A DNA stretch of 58,410 nt from Candidatus Pelearchaeum maunauluense (GCA_030059675.1 JANVYQ010000009.1:1-58410), one strand, 5' to 3'; positions 8,085-15,993 are shown, counted from the first letter of the stretch. A program made the numbers and translations. Notes: generated by a model not told the origin, from the sequence alone.

Positions 8085-9398
8085 TCAAATCAAACCTAGC
8101 CTACGAAGCTCGTCTATGATGACAGACTGCCCCATGTCATCAAGCTCGTAGCGTACATGTATTATCGGCTTGTTGGTCTTAAATAACCTTGTCAAATCTG
8201 TGGGAGTTGCCGAGATTATATAATCGCACTCCACGCGCTCCAGTGTCTCGCGCAGGTCGTTAATCTGCTGCTGGCTGTAGCCTATGCTCGGTATCACCGG
8301 CCCCATATGCGGGTATTGCAGATATGTCTCTCTTATAGAGCCGACAGCAGCCCCGCGCGGGTCAACAACAATAGCGCCGTACCGCTCTGCCGCTATGAGC
8401 CCTATGCCATGGCTAAGCCCGCCATGCGTGACTGTTGGCCCGTCCTCCACCACCGTGACACGCTTGCCGCGTATAGCTTCAAGCCCCTCACCAAAAATCC
8501 TAGAGCCAGTAGTCATAATACGCGCTTTAGGATTAAGTAAGCTGATGTTCCGTATTATGTTCTTGACAGCCTCGCTGGGTGCTGTGTCGGTTTTGTTAAT
8601 CACTACGATATCCGCCATCAGTAGATTCGTCTCCCCAGGATACGAGCCGACCTCCTGCCCAGGCCTAAGGGCGTCGGCCACAACTATCAATAGGCTGGGC
8701 TCTATGAAGGGAAAATCATTATTACCACCATCCCATACTATAACATCCGCATCCTCCTCAGCCAGCCTAAGAACCTCACGATAATCAAGACCAGCGTAGA
8801 CCTTGTTTCCAGCCCTTATATGCGGCTCATACTCCTCACGCTCCTCAATAGTGCAGCCATACCTATCAAGGTCTTCCAGCGTGGCGAAACGCTGCGCCAC
8901 CTGTTTCCGCAAGTCTCCATAGGGCATGGGATGGCGTATGACCGCTATACGCCTACCAGCTCTACGGAGGAGGCCAGTAACGTATCTTGTTACGGTGCTC
9001 TTCCCCGAGCCTGTCCGCGTGGCTGTTACAGCGACAACTGGGAGATGAGACTTCAGCATCGTAGCCTTAGGGCCGAGGAGCATGAAGTCGGCACCAAGGG
9101 CCAGGACTCTAGAAGCCTTATGCATCACCTCCTCATGGAGGAGGTCGCTGTAAGACAGCACAACCAAATCCACGTCGTTCTCCCTCACTATGCGCGGCAG
9201 CTCCTCCTCAGGGAGAATCGGTATACCACGCGGATAACGCGGGCCAGCAAGCTCCCGAGGATAAACGCGGCCAGCTATGTTGGGTATCTGGGCCGCGGTG
9301 AAGGCTACAACCTCATACTCGGGATTCTCTCTGAAAACGACGTTAAAATTATGGAAGTCGCGCCCCGCCGCGCCCATTATCACAACACGCTTAGACAT
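8085..9398 (-). CDS. cyclic 2,3-diphosphoglycerate synthetase-like protein
   Basis: About 437 residues. The N-terminal Rossmann-like part begins 'KRVVIMGAAGRDFHNFN', a signature of the archaeal cDPGS-like family. A P-loop 'TATRTGSGKSTVTRY' follows near residue 125, then 'VIRHPMPYGDL', a 'WDGGNNDFPF' segment and a G-domain-like 'VVINKTD'. The family's named activity is ATP-dependent formation of cyclic 2,3-diphosphoglycerate, a thermoprotectant of methanogens. In other archaea the role of close homologues is unproven, so the substrate is uncertain. I chose the ATG at 9398 because TAGGTGG precedes it; a GTG three codons upstream is also possible. Confidence 0.8.
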   Translation of the reverse strand: MSKRVVIMGAAGRDFHNFNVVFRENPEYEVVAFTAAQIPNIAGRVYPRELAGPRYPRGIPILPEEELPRIVRENDVDLVVLSYSDLLHEEVMHKASRVLALGADFMLLGPKATMLKSHLPVVAVTATRTGSGKSTVTRYVTGLLRRAGRRIAVIRHPMPYGDLRKQVAQRFATLEDLDRYGCTIEEREEYEPHIRAGNKVYAGLDYREVLRLAEEDADVIVWDGGNNDFPFIEPSLLIVVADALRPGQEVGSYPGETNLLMADIVVINKTDTAPSEAVKNIIRNISLLNPKARIMTTGSRIFGEGLEAIRGKRVTVVEDGPTVTHGGLSHGIGLIAAERYGAIVVDPRGAAVGSIRETYLQYPHMGPVIPSIGYSQQQINDLRETLERVECDYIISATPTDLTRLFKTNKPIIHVRYELDDMGQSVIIDELRRLGLI

Positions 9399-9511
9399 AC
9401 CCACCACCTACCGAAAAAGGCTCCTAAATGCGTTTATGGCAGGTAGCTACATTTGCTTTGCTAGGATTAGCTCATATACTGCTGGCTTTAGTAGTTTATG
9501 CGGGGAGTGGG

Positions 9512-10072
9512 GTGAGCGAGAGCCGCGGCGTGGAGATACAGCACCAGGCTATACGATTCAGGCTTGATGGTGAGCGCATAGTATCACACTCTGGAGAAGG
9601 TGTTTCCTGGTTCGTGGAGCGTGGATACGGTGAGAAAGACGACAAGGGGCTTCTACAGCTAAGCCCAATAGAGGCGCTCTACCTAGTTGAGGTCGGGAAG
9701 ATAGAGATATTCAACGAGAACGGCGAGAAGATGGAGTTTGACAGCCTTGTTAAGCTCTTTGCAAAGAAGAGCGAAACGCTCTGGCGCGACTACGTAATAT
9801 ACCGCGACCTAAGGCGGCGTAGATACGTGATGAAAGAAGGCTTCAGCCCACAGCTCCGCTTCAGAGTCTTTGAACGCGGAGAATACGGGGAAGCACCAGC
9901 CAAATACATAATCATACCCCTCTCAGAGGGAAAGGATATTTCAGTTTCAACAATAGCAGAGCTGATAAGGTCGTGCAGGTCTATGGACAAGGAGCCTGTC
10001 TTGGCGGTTGTTGATAGACGAAACGAGGTCGTGTATTATAGCGCGTCAATAGCGGATTTGAAGAATGTGTAG
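9512..10072 (+). CDS. tRNA-splicing endonuclease, structural (non-catalytic) subunit
   Basis: The C-terminal domain matches EndA: 'YVIYRDLRRRRYVMKEGF', 'LRFRVFERGEYGEAPAKYIII' and 'PVLAVVDRRNEVVYY'. Active EndA uses a Tyr-His-Lys triad. The Tyr of the FRVY segment is Phe here, and the His normally just before the YLV strand is absent, while a Lys before the final LAVVD strand remains. It is therefore probably the structural partner of a heteromeric (alpha-beta)2 enzyme. An ATG at 9428 would add a 28-residue hydrophobic leader unsuited to this enzyme, so I prefer the GTG at 9512 (GGGGAG just upstream). The two-intron tRNA-Leu at 24.3 kb fits a broad-specificity heteromeric endonuclease. Confidence 0.75.
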   Translation: MSESRGVEIQHQAIRFRLDGERIVSHSGEGVSWFVERGYGEKDDKGLLQLSPIEALYLVEVGKIEIFNENGEKMEFDSLVKLFAKKSETLWRDYVIYRDLRRRRYVMKEGFSPQLRFRVFERGEYGEAPAKYIIIPLSEGKDISVSTIAELIRSCRSMDKEPVLAVVDRRNEVVYYSASIADLKNV

Positions 10073-10078
10073 CGCGCT

Positions 10079-10930
10079 ATGCGCCGCGCTCTGGCTTTTG
10101 TCAGCATAACACGCCCACCTAACGGGCTACTAATGTTCATAGCAGTGTTGGTGGGTGTAGTCTTCTCGGATAGCCAGAGGATAACGCTTGAGCAGGCTCT
10201 CCTAGCCCTGGTAACGGCATACAGCCTAAACGGCTCATCCATGGTGATTAACGACTACTTTGACAGGGATACAGATTTAATCAGCAATCCATCGCGCCCA
10301 ATTCCCGCGGGATTAATAGCCCCTAAGGAGGCCCTACTCTATTCTACAATACTGGCAACGGCTGGTTTGGCCGCCGCCGCCCTAATATCCCTAGCATGCC
10401 TAACATTCGCAGCACTAGCTTACGCTGCCGCCTTCATCTATAATGCTCGTCTGAAGAAGAGCGGATTCCTTGGGAACCTGATGGTTAGCGTTGATGTTAT
10501 AGCGCCATTCATCTACGGCGCAATAGTGAGCGACGGCTTCATAACGCCGCGGGTCTTGGTGTTTGCAGCTCTAGCATTCATAGCAAACACTGGCCGTGAA
10601 GTAATAAAGGGGATAGTAGATGTCGAGGGTGATGCTACGCGTAACGTTTCTACGGTTGCGCGCGTAAGGGGTGAGCGTTATGCAGCATATTTAGGCGCTG
10701 GACTCTATCTTCTCGCAGTAGCGCTAAGCCCAGCCCCATACATACTCAACTACGTATCAGCCTACTACCTATACACTGTAGCCCTCGCAGACGCGGGCTT
10801 CATATACTCCGCACTGAAAATAATTAAAGACCCAACACGCGAGAACGCTAGACGACAGAAGAATCTCACACTCCTCTGGATGCTCCTGGCCCTCGCCTCA
10901 TTCGCCGTAGGCGGATTAACACATAGCTAA
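10079..10930 (+). CDS. digeranylgeranylglyceryl-phosphate synthase (UbiA family)
   Basis: 283 residues with about eight or nine membrane helices and both aspartate motifs of UbiA prenyltransferases: 'NDYFDRDTD' (near residue 60) and 'GREVIKGIVDVEGD' (near 180). The second motif, with 'RE..KGI.D.EGD', is typical of archaeal DGGGP synthase. That enzyme transfers the second geranylgeranyl chain to geranylgeranylglyceryl phosphate in ether-lipid synthesis. It starts six bases after the endonuclease subunit gene, so the pair is probably co-transcribed. Confidence 0.88.
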   Translation: MRRALAFVSITRPPNGLLMFIAVLVGVVFSDSQRITLEQALLALVTAYSLNGSSMVINDYFDRDTDLISNPSRPIPAGLIAPKEALLYSTILATAGLAAAALISLACLTFAALAYAAAFIYNARLKKSGFLGNLMVSVDVIAPFIYGAIVSDGFITPRVLVFAALAFIANTGREVIKGIVDVEGDATRNVSTVARVRGERYAAYLGAGLYLLAVALSPAPYILNYVSAYYLYTVALADAGFIYSALKIIKDPTRENARRQKNLTLLWMLLALASFAVGGLTHS

Positions 10931-11583
10931 ACCTCGGCCAAAACCATGCACGGAGCGCTGTCCACACCATCTATCAAGAGAGGCATGACAAAGACTCTAC
11001 GAATATTACTGGGCTTATCCATCAAGTCCATATCCTCTATTATGAGGAAGTCCCGCCCAACCAGTAGTGTTCTATGAGCAGCCCTTCCCTCTTCACGCCT
11101 CATGGGAGAGGAGATGGATATCGCGTCAACACCAACGGCCCTAAGCCTGGGCAGCTCCTCCACAATGTAGCGCGCAGCCCCATCAGAAAGACAAGGACCA
11201 CGCCTAGAGAAGGCTTCTACATCACTCTCGCGAAAACGCTGGAACCCTGTTCTTATCATGAGCAAATCAGCGTCGCGAATCTCATCATACAGGCTGCGGA
11301 GCTCATCGGCAGTAATAAGCTCACCCACACCCTTGGGAATATCAACCAGAACAGGCCGCTCAAAGATGAAAAAATCAACACCAAAACCAGCAATAGGCCT
11401 ACCTCGCGGGTCAAAATGGAGAGGAGCATCCACATGGGTTCCGAGGTGGTTTAAAAAAGAAACAAAATACGAATTACTACTATTCCCGCGCTCTATCTGC
11501 TTAAACGGCCTTATCTCAAGACTAGGCCCCATATCATACGAAGGCGTAGCCACCGAAAGCTTATGCGAGAGTAGAACCCACAT
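10927..11583 (-). CDS. cyclase-family / kynurenine-formamidase-like metal hydrolase
   Basis: 218 residues with the family's metal motif 'HLGTHVDAPLHFD' (H-x-G-T-H-x-D-x-P) near residue 46. A second His is in 'GRAAHRTLL' near residue 169 and a Glu in 'IIEDMDLM'. Enzymes of this fold hydrolyse arylformamides and related amides using zinc. No tryptophan-degradation genes are visible beside it, so the substrate is unknown. It overlaps the convergent DGGGP synthase gene by four bases. Confidence 0.85.
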   Translation of the reverse strand: MWVLLSHKLSVATPSYDMGPSLEIRPFKQIERGNSSNSYFVSFLNHLGTHVDAPLHFDPRGRPIAGFGVDFFIFERPVLVDIPKGVGELITADELRSLYDEIRDADLLMIRTGFQRFRESDVEAFSRRGPCLSDGAARYIVEELPRLRAVGVDAISISSPMRREEGRAAHRTLLVGRDFLIIEDMDLMDKPSNIRRVFVMPLLIDGVDSAPCMVLAEV

Positions 11584-11618
11584 GAGTTTTACTGCTGCAT
11601 AGATACTAAATAACCCTT

Positions 11619-12239
11619 TTAGCCAGCTAGGCCTGTTACGCTATAGATGGCGACTGTGATTGCTAGCACAGTTATTGACAGAGCTCCCATGAGGGCTGCT
11701 TCCTTTTTGCCGCTCTTTGGCATGCTATATGACTCTAGCGTTGGGTATGCCTTCCTTACTGCGGTGATGAGTGAGAGACTAACTATGGCGCCGAAGGTTA
11801 CTTGTAAGCTATTTACTGTGGCTAGTTCTGCCAGCGCTGCTCCGAACCCGAAGAGCGGCAACTCAACGGCGAAGTAGCCTGATAGCATGACTAAGGCGCC
11901 TGCTATCACCGCCGCGATTTGGCGTGGCAATCCCTGGCCTCGGCCTATCAGACCAACTACAAACCCCTCCATCCCCTTTATGAATAGTGTTAGAGGCGCG
12001 AAGAAAGCGAATGTTCCAGTGAGTATATCCGCCAACGCGGAGCCTATTCCTCCAGCTAGGAAGCCGAGCCTAGCTCCAAGAGCCAAGCCACTGAACATAA
12101 CCATCGCATCCCCAAGGTTGAAGTATCCCCGCGTGGGGGCGAAGGGAATCACGATTAGCAGTGTGGTGATTGTTGTCGCCGCAGCCATTATAGCCACCAT
12201 CGCCGCCTCCTTACTGCGCATCCCTCCAGAGCTCTGCAT
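11619..12239 (-). CDS. ECF transporter S component (substrate-binding membrane subunit)
   Basis: About 206 residues and six membrane helices. The sequence 'PTRGYFNLGDAMVMFSGLALGARLGFLAGGIGSALADIL' is characteristic of ECF vitamin-transporter S components, which bind a vitamin-like substrate and use shared A and T subunits encoded elsewhere. None of those subunits is in this window. The specificity cannot be read from sequence alone. I chose the ATG at 12239 because GGGGAGG lies five bases upstream; an ATG at 12260 is also open. It is divergent, with a very short gap, from the ThrC-PadR fusion, its likely regulator. Confidence 0.8.
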   Translation of the reverse strand: MQSSGGMRSKEAAMVAIMAAATTITTLLIVIPFAPTRGYFNLGDAMVMFSGLALGARLGFLAGGIGSALADILTGTFAFFAPLTLFIKGMEGFVVGLIGRGQGLPRQIAAVIAGALVMLSGYFAVELPLFGFGAALAELATVNSLQVTFGAIVSLSLITAVRKAYPTLESYSMPKSGKKEAALMGALSITVLAITVAIYSVTGLAG

Positions 12240-12260
12240 ACCTGCCTCCCCATCATCCAA

Positions 12261-12292
12261 GATATATAAGCTTCAGCTTACATATAGGCAAC
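12261..12292. promoter_or_regulatory. divergent promoter between ECF S component and ThrC-PadR fusion
   Basis: A near-palindromic TATA element (GATATATAAG at 12261-12270) lies about 25 bases upstream of the ATG at 12293, so that transcript is probably leaderless. The same symmetric element could serve the opposite gene. The gap is too short for two independent promoters, which suggests joint control of the two genes. Confidence 0.5.
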
Positions 12293-13732
12293 ATGCCCTT
12301 CAAATGCTCTTCATGCACCAATAGTATAAAAGATATATCACCGCCCTATTCATGCGGAAAATGCGGCGATGTAATTCTCTATCACCCGCCTCTTGAGGAG
12401 TTAAAGCCTCTAGCGTTGCATGATGCGAGTTTTAGCGGCGTATGGCGTTTTTGGAAGATGCTACCGCCAATAGCTGATAACTTCAGAATAAGCCTAGGCG
12501 AGGGCGGCACATTCCTCCACCGCGCTGAGAGACTAGCTACACAGCTGGGTCTTAGGCATCTATATCTGAAAAACGAAACCACAAATCCTTCAGGCTCATT
12601 CGTTGATAGAGGAATCGCTATAGAAATCTCCAAAGCATTATCCATGGGATTTGCTAAGCTGGCGTGTATAAGCCATGGCAATCTGGGGGTCTCCGTAGCT
12701 GCTTACGCGGCCAAAACCGGCCTAAACTGCACAATCTACACACCACCAAATATTGAGCGTGGCAAACTATATCAATTAATAGCATACGACGCCGAGATAA
12801 TCTTCCAGAAGAAAATATCTCCAAAAGAGATTAGAGATTCCACAGATAATCTATACCTCATATCAACGACTAGCCCTTTCTTCCTAGCTGGGCTTAAGAC
12901 AATAGCGTATGAGGTGCTTGAGCAGCTGCAAAAAGTGCCTAACATTGTTATAGTCCCTGTAGGTAGTGGGGGAAATATAGCCATGTTCTGGGAGGGAATG
13001 AGGGAGCTGCATAAACTGGGGGTAACAAACGGCTCACTACCCAAGCTGGTTGCTGTCCAATCAGATGGATGTATGCCCATAGTGGAAGCCCATAAGCGAG
13101 GCTTGGATAACGCTAAGTGGAGGAAGAGGGTTAGGACGCTTTTCCCAGATATAGCGGTTCCCAGCCCCCTGCTGGGCAGGTTGGCGCTAAGAGCTATCCG
13201 CGAGTCTAGAGGACTTTCAATATCCGTCTCTGATGGTGAGATAATAGACGCTACGCGGATCTTGGCAAAAAGTGAAGGGATATTTGCAGAACCTGCCGCT
13301 GCATCAACAATTGCCGCTCTCAGAAAAATGGTAGAAAACAACATGCTGGACAGGGATGATGTAATAGTATGCATAATAACTGGCTCTGGCCTAAAGGAGC
13401 CTTTCATAATCCGGCCGATAGGCAGAGCGGCGCGGACTGTAGCAGTAAGAACCCGACCAGCCTCGCGTGTGGGCAGGATGAAGACGCTCATACTAAAACT
13501 CTTAGCGGAGAAACCTATGCACGGATACGCGCTTTGGAAAAATCTTAGAAAGCGATTCGGTGTGACTGTTTCTACTGTATCAATATACCAGCACTTAGCG
13601 GAACTCCAAGACTCAGGACTGATAACGGCGGCGCCGCTAGTAGCTGGATACGGGCAGAGTAAAAGGAAGAGAACATTCTACGAGCTTACCATCCTGGGGC
13701 GTAGGATGCTAGACCAAATGACCACAAACTAA
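12293..13732 (+). CDS. threonine-synthase-like PLP-fold protein without catalytic Lys, fused to PadR winged helix
   Basis: 479 residues. An N-terminal zinc ribbon (Cys5, Cys8, Cys21, Cys24) is as in archaeal threonine synthases. A fold-type-II PLP domain follows (~65-375) with 'GEGGTF', 'NPSGSFVDRG', 'SHGNLGVS', the phosphate-binding loop 'GSGGN' (224-228) and 'VQSDGC'. The lysine that holds PLP in 'SFKDR' is valine here (Val104, codon GTT at 12602-12604), so no Schiff base can form. From residue 396 to the end is a complete PadR-type domain ('LLAEKPMHGYALWKNLRKRFG', 'STVSIYQHLAELQDSGLI'). I infer a ligand-sensing transcription factor, perhaps binding PLP, an amino acid or an adduct. It is divergent from an ECF S component. 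Confidence 0.88.
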   Translation: MPFKCSSCTNSIKDISPPYSCGKCGDVILYHPPLEELKPLALHDASFSGVWRFWKMLPPIADNFRISLGEGGTFLHRAERLATQLGLRHLYLKNETTNPSGSFVDRGIAIEISKALSMGFAKLACISHGNLGVSVAAYAAKTGLNCTIYTPPNIERGKLYQLIAYDAEIIFQKKISPKEIRDSTDNLYLISTTSPFFLAGLKTIAYEVLEQLQKVPNIVIVPVGSGGNIAMFWEGMRELHKLGVTNGSLPKLVAVQSDGCMPIVEAHKRGLDNAKWRKRVRTLFPDIAVPSPLLGRLALRAIRESRGLSISVSDGEIIDATRILAKSEGIFAEPAAASTIAALRKMVENNMLDRDDVIVCIITGSGLKEPFIIRPIGRAARTVAVRTRPASRVGRMKTLILKLLAEKPMHGYALWKNLRKRFGVTVSTVSIYQHLAELQDSGLITAAPLVAGYGQSKRKRTFYELTILGRRMLDQMTTN

Positions 13733-14144
13733 CGAGTCTTGGGTCATAGCTGTTAGTCGTCAACGGCTCTAAACTATGCGATTCTTTTGAACCTTAAACA
13801 CTCTAGTGTTTTCCGCTTACGTTGTCACCATCTATTGAGATATTAATAAAAATCATTTATTTGAAACTGAAAGTGTTCCACTCCAAACACCATAAGTCCT
13901 TTGTGTTCTAAGCTACTTCCAAGACCACACTCACATATATGACCTGTCTCCAGCCTATAACATAGTTATACGCACTATAAATTAAATCAAAGAAAATATT
14001 TGCGTCAAGTTCCTAGGGACAGCTGCAACAAGGTGTAGTTTGTCTAGCTCTCAGAGACCGAATTTAGCGAGACATTAAAGAGACATAAAGCCTTTGATGA
14101 CACAGCTCTGACCAGACTCACTAATAAAACACTAGCCATAAAGT

Positions 14145-14345
14145 GTGAAGAAAACCAACCAGAGTAGTATCGGTATTAGAAAACTTATTGAGTTTTCCGC
14201 AAATAATACAGCCAAAGAGAGCAACAAACATCACTTACCGAAGAAAGAGATCACCCTTTTATTTAATATAATGGAATCGAATATCTTGCCGCAGATGTTG
14301 GCGAAGTTAAAGTTGAGTTTCAAGCCGTTAGAAGAGAAGAAATAG
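14145..14345 (+). pseudogene. truncated ORF ending in a repeated tail
   Basis: 66 codons, basic and rich in Asn, without a recognised domain. The last residues (KLKLSFKPLEE) match the tail of another fragment at 15418-15490 (KLKPRFKPLEEWEDRLRR). Relative to that copy, this one has two extra codons and a TAG in place of TGG, so it stops early while the downstream sequence (EDRLR) is still readable in the same frame. It is likely the worn 3' part of a small gene duplicated together with the neighbouring PIN gene. Confidence 0.35.
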
Positions 14346-14361
14346 GAAGACAGATTAAGGC
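14322..14361 (+). repeat. gene-tail repeat, copy 1
   Basis: Two exact blocks shared with copy 2: AAGCCGTTAGAAGAG (14322-14336) and GGAAGACAGATTAAGGC (14345-14361). The spacer is 8 bases here and 2 in copy 2, so the reading frame is kept. It lies just downstream of, and convergent with, the 3' end of the PIN toxin gene. Confidence 0.7.
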
Positions 14362-14429
14362 AGAGAAATAACTCTCTTTTGTTTTTATGAATTAAAAGAT
14401 GAAGGTTATCAAAACTTGCATGTTTTCTT

Positions 14430-14921
14430 CTAGCGTAGTTTTTTCTCTAGGAATCTGTGGTATTGTTTAACTTTTTCTTGTGGAAAGGGATTTACAACAG
14501 TTATTTCTTTAACTTTTGAGAGTTCTGCGTCTAGCGAGTAAATTATTGTTGAGCCTAGGCTTCTCGTGAGTGATACGAGGTAGCCGTCCCATGATTCGAT
14601 ATTGTATGCTGCGGCGTAGTCTAACGCGTCTTCTGCTATTTCTGGAGTTACACGCGGATATAGGGCCGGCGATCTAGTTGTTAGGATTCCTTGCATAACT
14701 TTTTTCACCGATAGTTTAGGTATCCGTAGATAGCGTGTTGCTATATGGTAGGCTCCTATTACTGCGGTTACTGGCAGTGCGACTCTTCTCTTTTGGAGTA
14801 ATACCTCTGATAGGAAGTTTATGCTTCTCTCTTTAAGGGGGTTCTCAAAGCATGTCGGAACTATTATGCTTACATCCACTACGCCTTCAGGGTAGGCCGA
14901 GCTTCCTTCTTGCGTATTCAC
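14430..14921 (-). CDS. PIN-domain toxin (VapC-like)
   Basis: 163 residues. The PIN pattern is visible: 'VVDVSIIVP' (first acidic residue, near residue 16), a middle helix pair, 'AEDALDYAAAYNIESWDGYLVSLTRSLGSTIIYSLDAEL' with the later acidic residues (Asp of SWDGYL and Asp of SLDAEL). PIN toxins are Mg-dependent RNases that cleave tRNA or rRNA. It overlaps the upstream AbrB-type antitoxin gene by 35 bases, as is usual for toxin-antitoxin pairs. The N-terminus may start later than shown. Confidence 0.82.
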   Translation of the reverse strand: MNTQEGSSAYPEGVVDVSIIVPTCFENPLKERSINFLSEVLLQKRRVALPVTAVIGAYHIATRYLRIPKLSVKKVMQGILTTRSPALYPRVTPEIAEDALDYAAAYNIESWDGYLVSLTRSLGSTIIYSLDAELSKVKEITVVNPFPQEKVKQYHRFLEKKLR

Positions 14922-15174
14922 GGCTCATCCACTTCCAACTCTCTTCTGATTCCTCAGTAAAGGCCTCAGCCTTAAGTGCTAGAGCTGAATTCACCCACTC
15001 CTGAACTCTTTCCTTATAATCAACTGGCTCCGGCTCTAACACTGCCCGACGGCCATCAAGCCTGATTGTTACACGTCCGCCCTCCTTAAGGCCCAGCAAC
15101 TTACGAATATGAGAAGGTAGCACAAGCCTGCCCTGCCTGTCTATGTTAATGGAGTCTTCCACATCTTTCACCAC
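14887..15174 (-). CDS. AbrB/SpoVT-type antitoxin (VapB-like)
   Basis: 95 residues. Residues 7-50 are a swapped-hairpin AbrB domain ('INIDRQGRLVLPSHIRKLLGLKEGGRVTI'). The C-terminal tail (SWKWMSREYARRKLGLP) is the kind that wraps the cognate PIN toxin. It directly precedes and overlaps the PIN gene. Antitoxins of this kind repress their own promoter; an AT-rich upstream region at 15175-15210 would be the site. Confidence 0.88.
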   Translation of the reverse strand: MVKDVEDSINIDRQGRLVLPSHIRKLLGLKEGGRVTIRLDGRRAVLEPEPVDYKERVQEWVNSALALKAEAFTEESEESWKWMSREYARRKLGLP

Positions 15175-15438
15175 ATGGAATAATTAGTGCCATAAATATA
15201 AATCTTACCGCTCTTAGCATTACTCAGCATCCTCTGAGATATCGCAGCCTCTAGGTGTCAATAAATAGTGTTAGCCTCTTATAGAATAACGCGAATATGT
15301 TAAGATGGTTAAAAGGCTGGCATACTTCTTGTAGCCCACTCTTAGGCATGTTGGTTAAAAGGCCGCTAAGATAACGATATACTTAACAGAACTATAAAAC
15401 GTTGCCATTAATTTTTAGAAAAGCTGAAACCTAGATTT

Positions 15439-15472
15439 AAGCCGTTAGAAGAGTGGGAAGACAGATTAAGGC
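15439..15472 (+). repeat. gene-tail repeat, copy 2
   Basis: Same blocks as copy 1 (15439-15453 and 15456-15472). Read in frame it encodes EKLKPRFKPLEEWEDRLRRRSSFP and a stop, the end of a small basic protein whose 5' part is missing. As in copy 1, a PIN-domain 3' end lies directly downstream on the opposite strand. Confidence 0.65.
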
Positions 15473-15497
15473 GGAGAAGCAGTTTTCCTTAATCTTT

Positions 15498-15698
15498 TTA
15501 CTTTAGATATTCATTTGGTTCTTTTCTTCTTAAGTTTGTTTCGCCAAAACGCTTGTCATAGCTAATTATTGCTTCTGCTCCTAGTTTCTTCGCTATGTAG
15601 TATTGTAGAGAGTCACCAAAGTCTAGACCTATTTTATTTGTAAAAACAGTTGAGAGTTTAGGAAAATTGGTATATTCATTTTCTTTTTGGGAAAATTG
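15498..15698 (-). pseudogene. truncated PIN-domain (VapC) gene, C-terminal half
   Basis: Only the distal half of a PIN gene remains. The readable frame includes 'KIGLDFGDSLQYYIAKKLGAEAIISYDKRFG', the classic third and fourth acidic motifs of VapC toxins. An in-frame TAG at 15699-15701 interrupts it and no N-terminal part with the first Asp motif is seen upstream. It lacks a start and is a broken toxin gene beside the intact vapBC pair. Confidence 0.75.
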
Positions 15699-15738
15699 CT
15701 AATCTTTTGAGGCCCGTGTTTTATTCTCCTTCTTTCAC

Positions 15739-15993
15739 TTAGTATATTTCATCAGCTACTAGTCCGTGTGATTCGCTGTGTACCTTGTTGCCTGCCTCTT
15801 TCTCTTCAGCCTTAAATAGGCAGAAAACAACGCCTTGCTTCTCATGGTACCAATATCTTACGAACTTGACTCCGTGTTTGCCTTGTTTTTCTAGATCTTT
15901 CTGATGTGCTTCCTCAAGTAACTTAGGATTCACTCCTCGCACATTTTTATGTACATCTAAATACAATGGCATGTATGTTTTAAATTTATGCAT
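15739..15993 (-). CDS. DUF4242 (SCO4226-like) small protein
   Basis: 84 residues with the pattern of the DUF4242 family: 'MPLYLDVHKNVRGV', 'HQKDLEKQGKHGVKFVRYWYHEKQGVVFCLFKAEEKEAGNKVHSESHGLVADEIY'. These are small ferredoxin-fold proteins, one of which binds nickel; the conserved His and Glu residues in 'VHSESHG' are present here. The biological role is unknown. It lies alone in an AT-rich stretch. Confidence 0.8.
   Translation of the reverse strand: MHKFKTYMPLYLDVHKNVRGVNPKLLEEAHQKDLEKQGKHGVKFVRYWYHEKQGVVFCLFKAEEKEAGNKVHSESHGLVADEIY

Larger units (their letters stand above)
13733..14429. other. AT-rich intergenic stretch with decayed coding traces
   Basis: No convincing gene. On the minus strand around 13870-13970 a short frame contains 'HICECGLGS', possibly a worn zinc-ribbon or transposase-like fragment, but I cannot assign it. 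On the plus strand, 14145-14345 is an open frame of 66 codons whose end belongs to a repeated gene tail (see the repeat entries). Base composition is clearly more AT-rich than the flanking housekeeping genes. Confidence 0.4.

Noticed and set aside
9428..9511. N-terminal membrane helix on the tRNA endonuclease subunit
   Set aside because: It arises only if translation starts at ATG 9428; a GTG at 9512 with GGGGAG upstream gives a normal soluble subunit.
8820..9567. Plus-strand frames opposite the cDPGS-like gene
   Set aside because: No domain; the minus strand has the P-loop and full family pattern.
13860..13975. Possible transposase or zinc-ribbon remnant (minus strand, HICECGLGS)
   Set aside because: Too short and worn; no terminal repeats, target duplication or second motif to support a mobile element.
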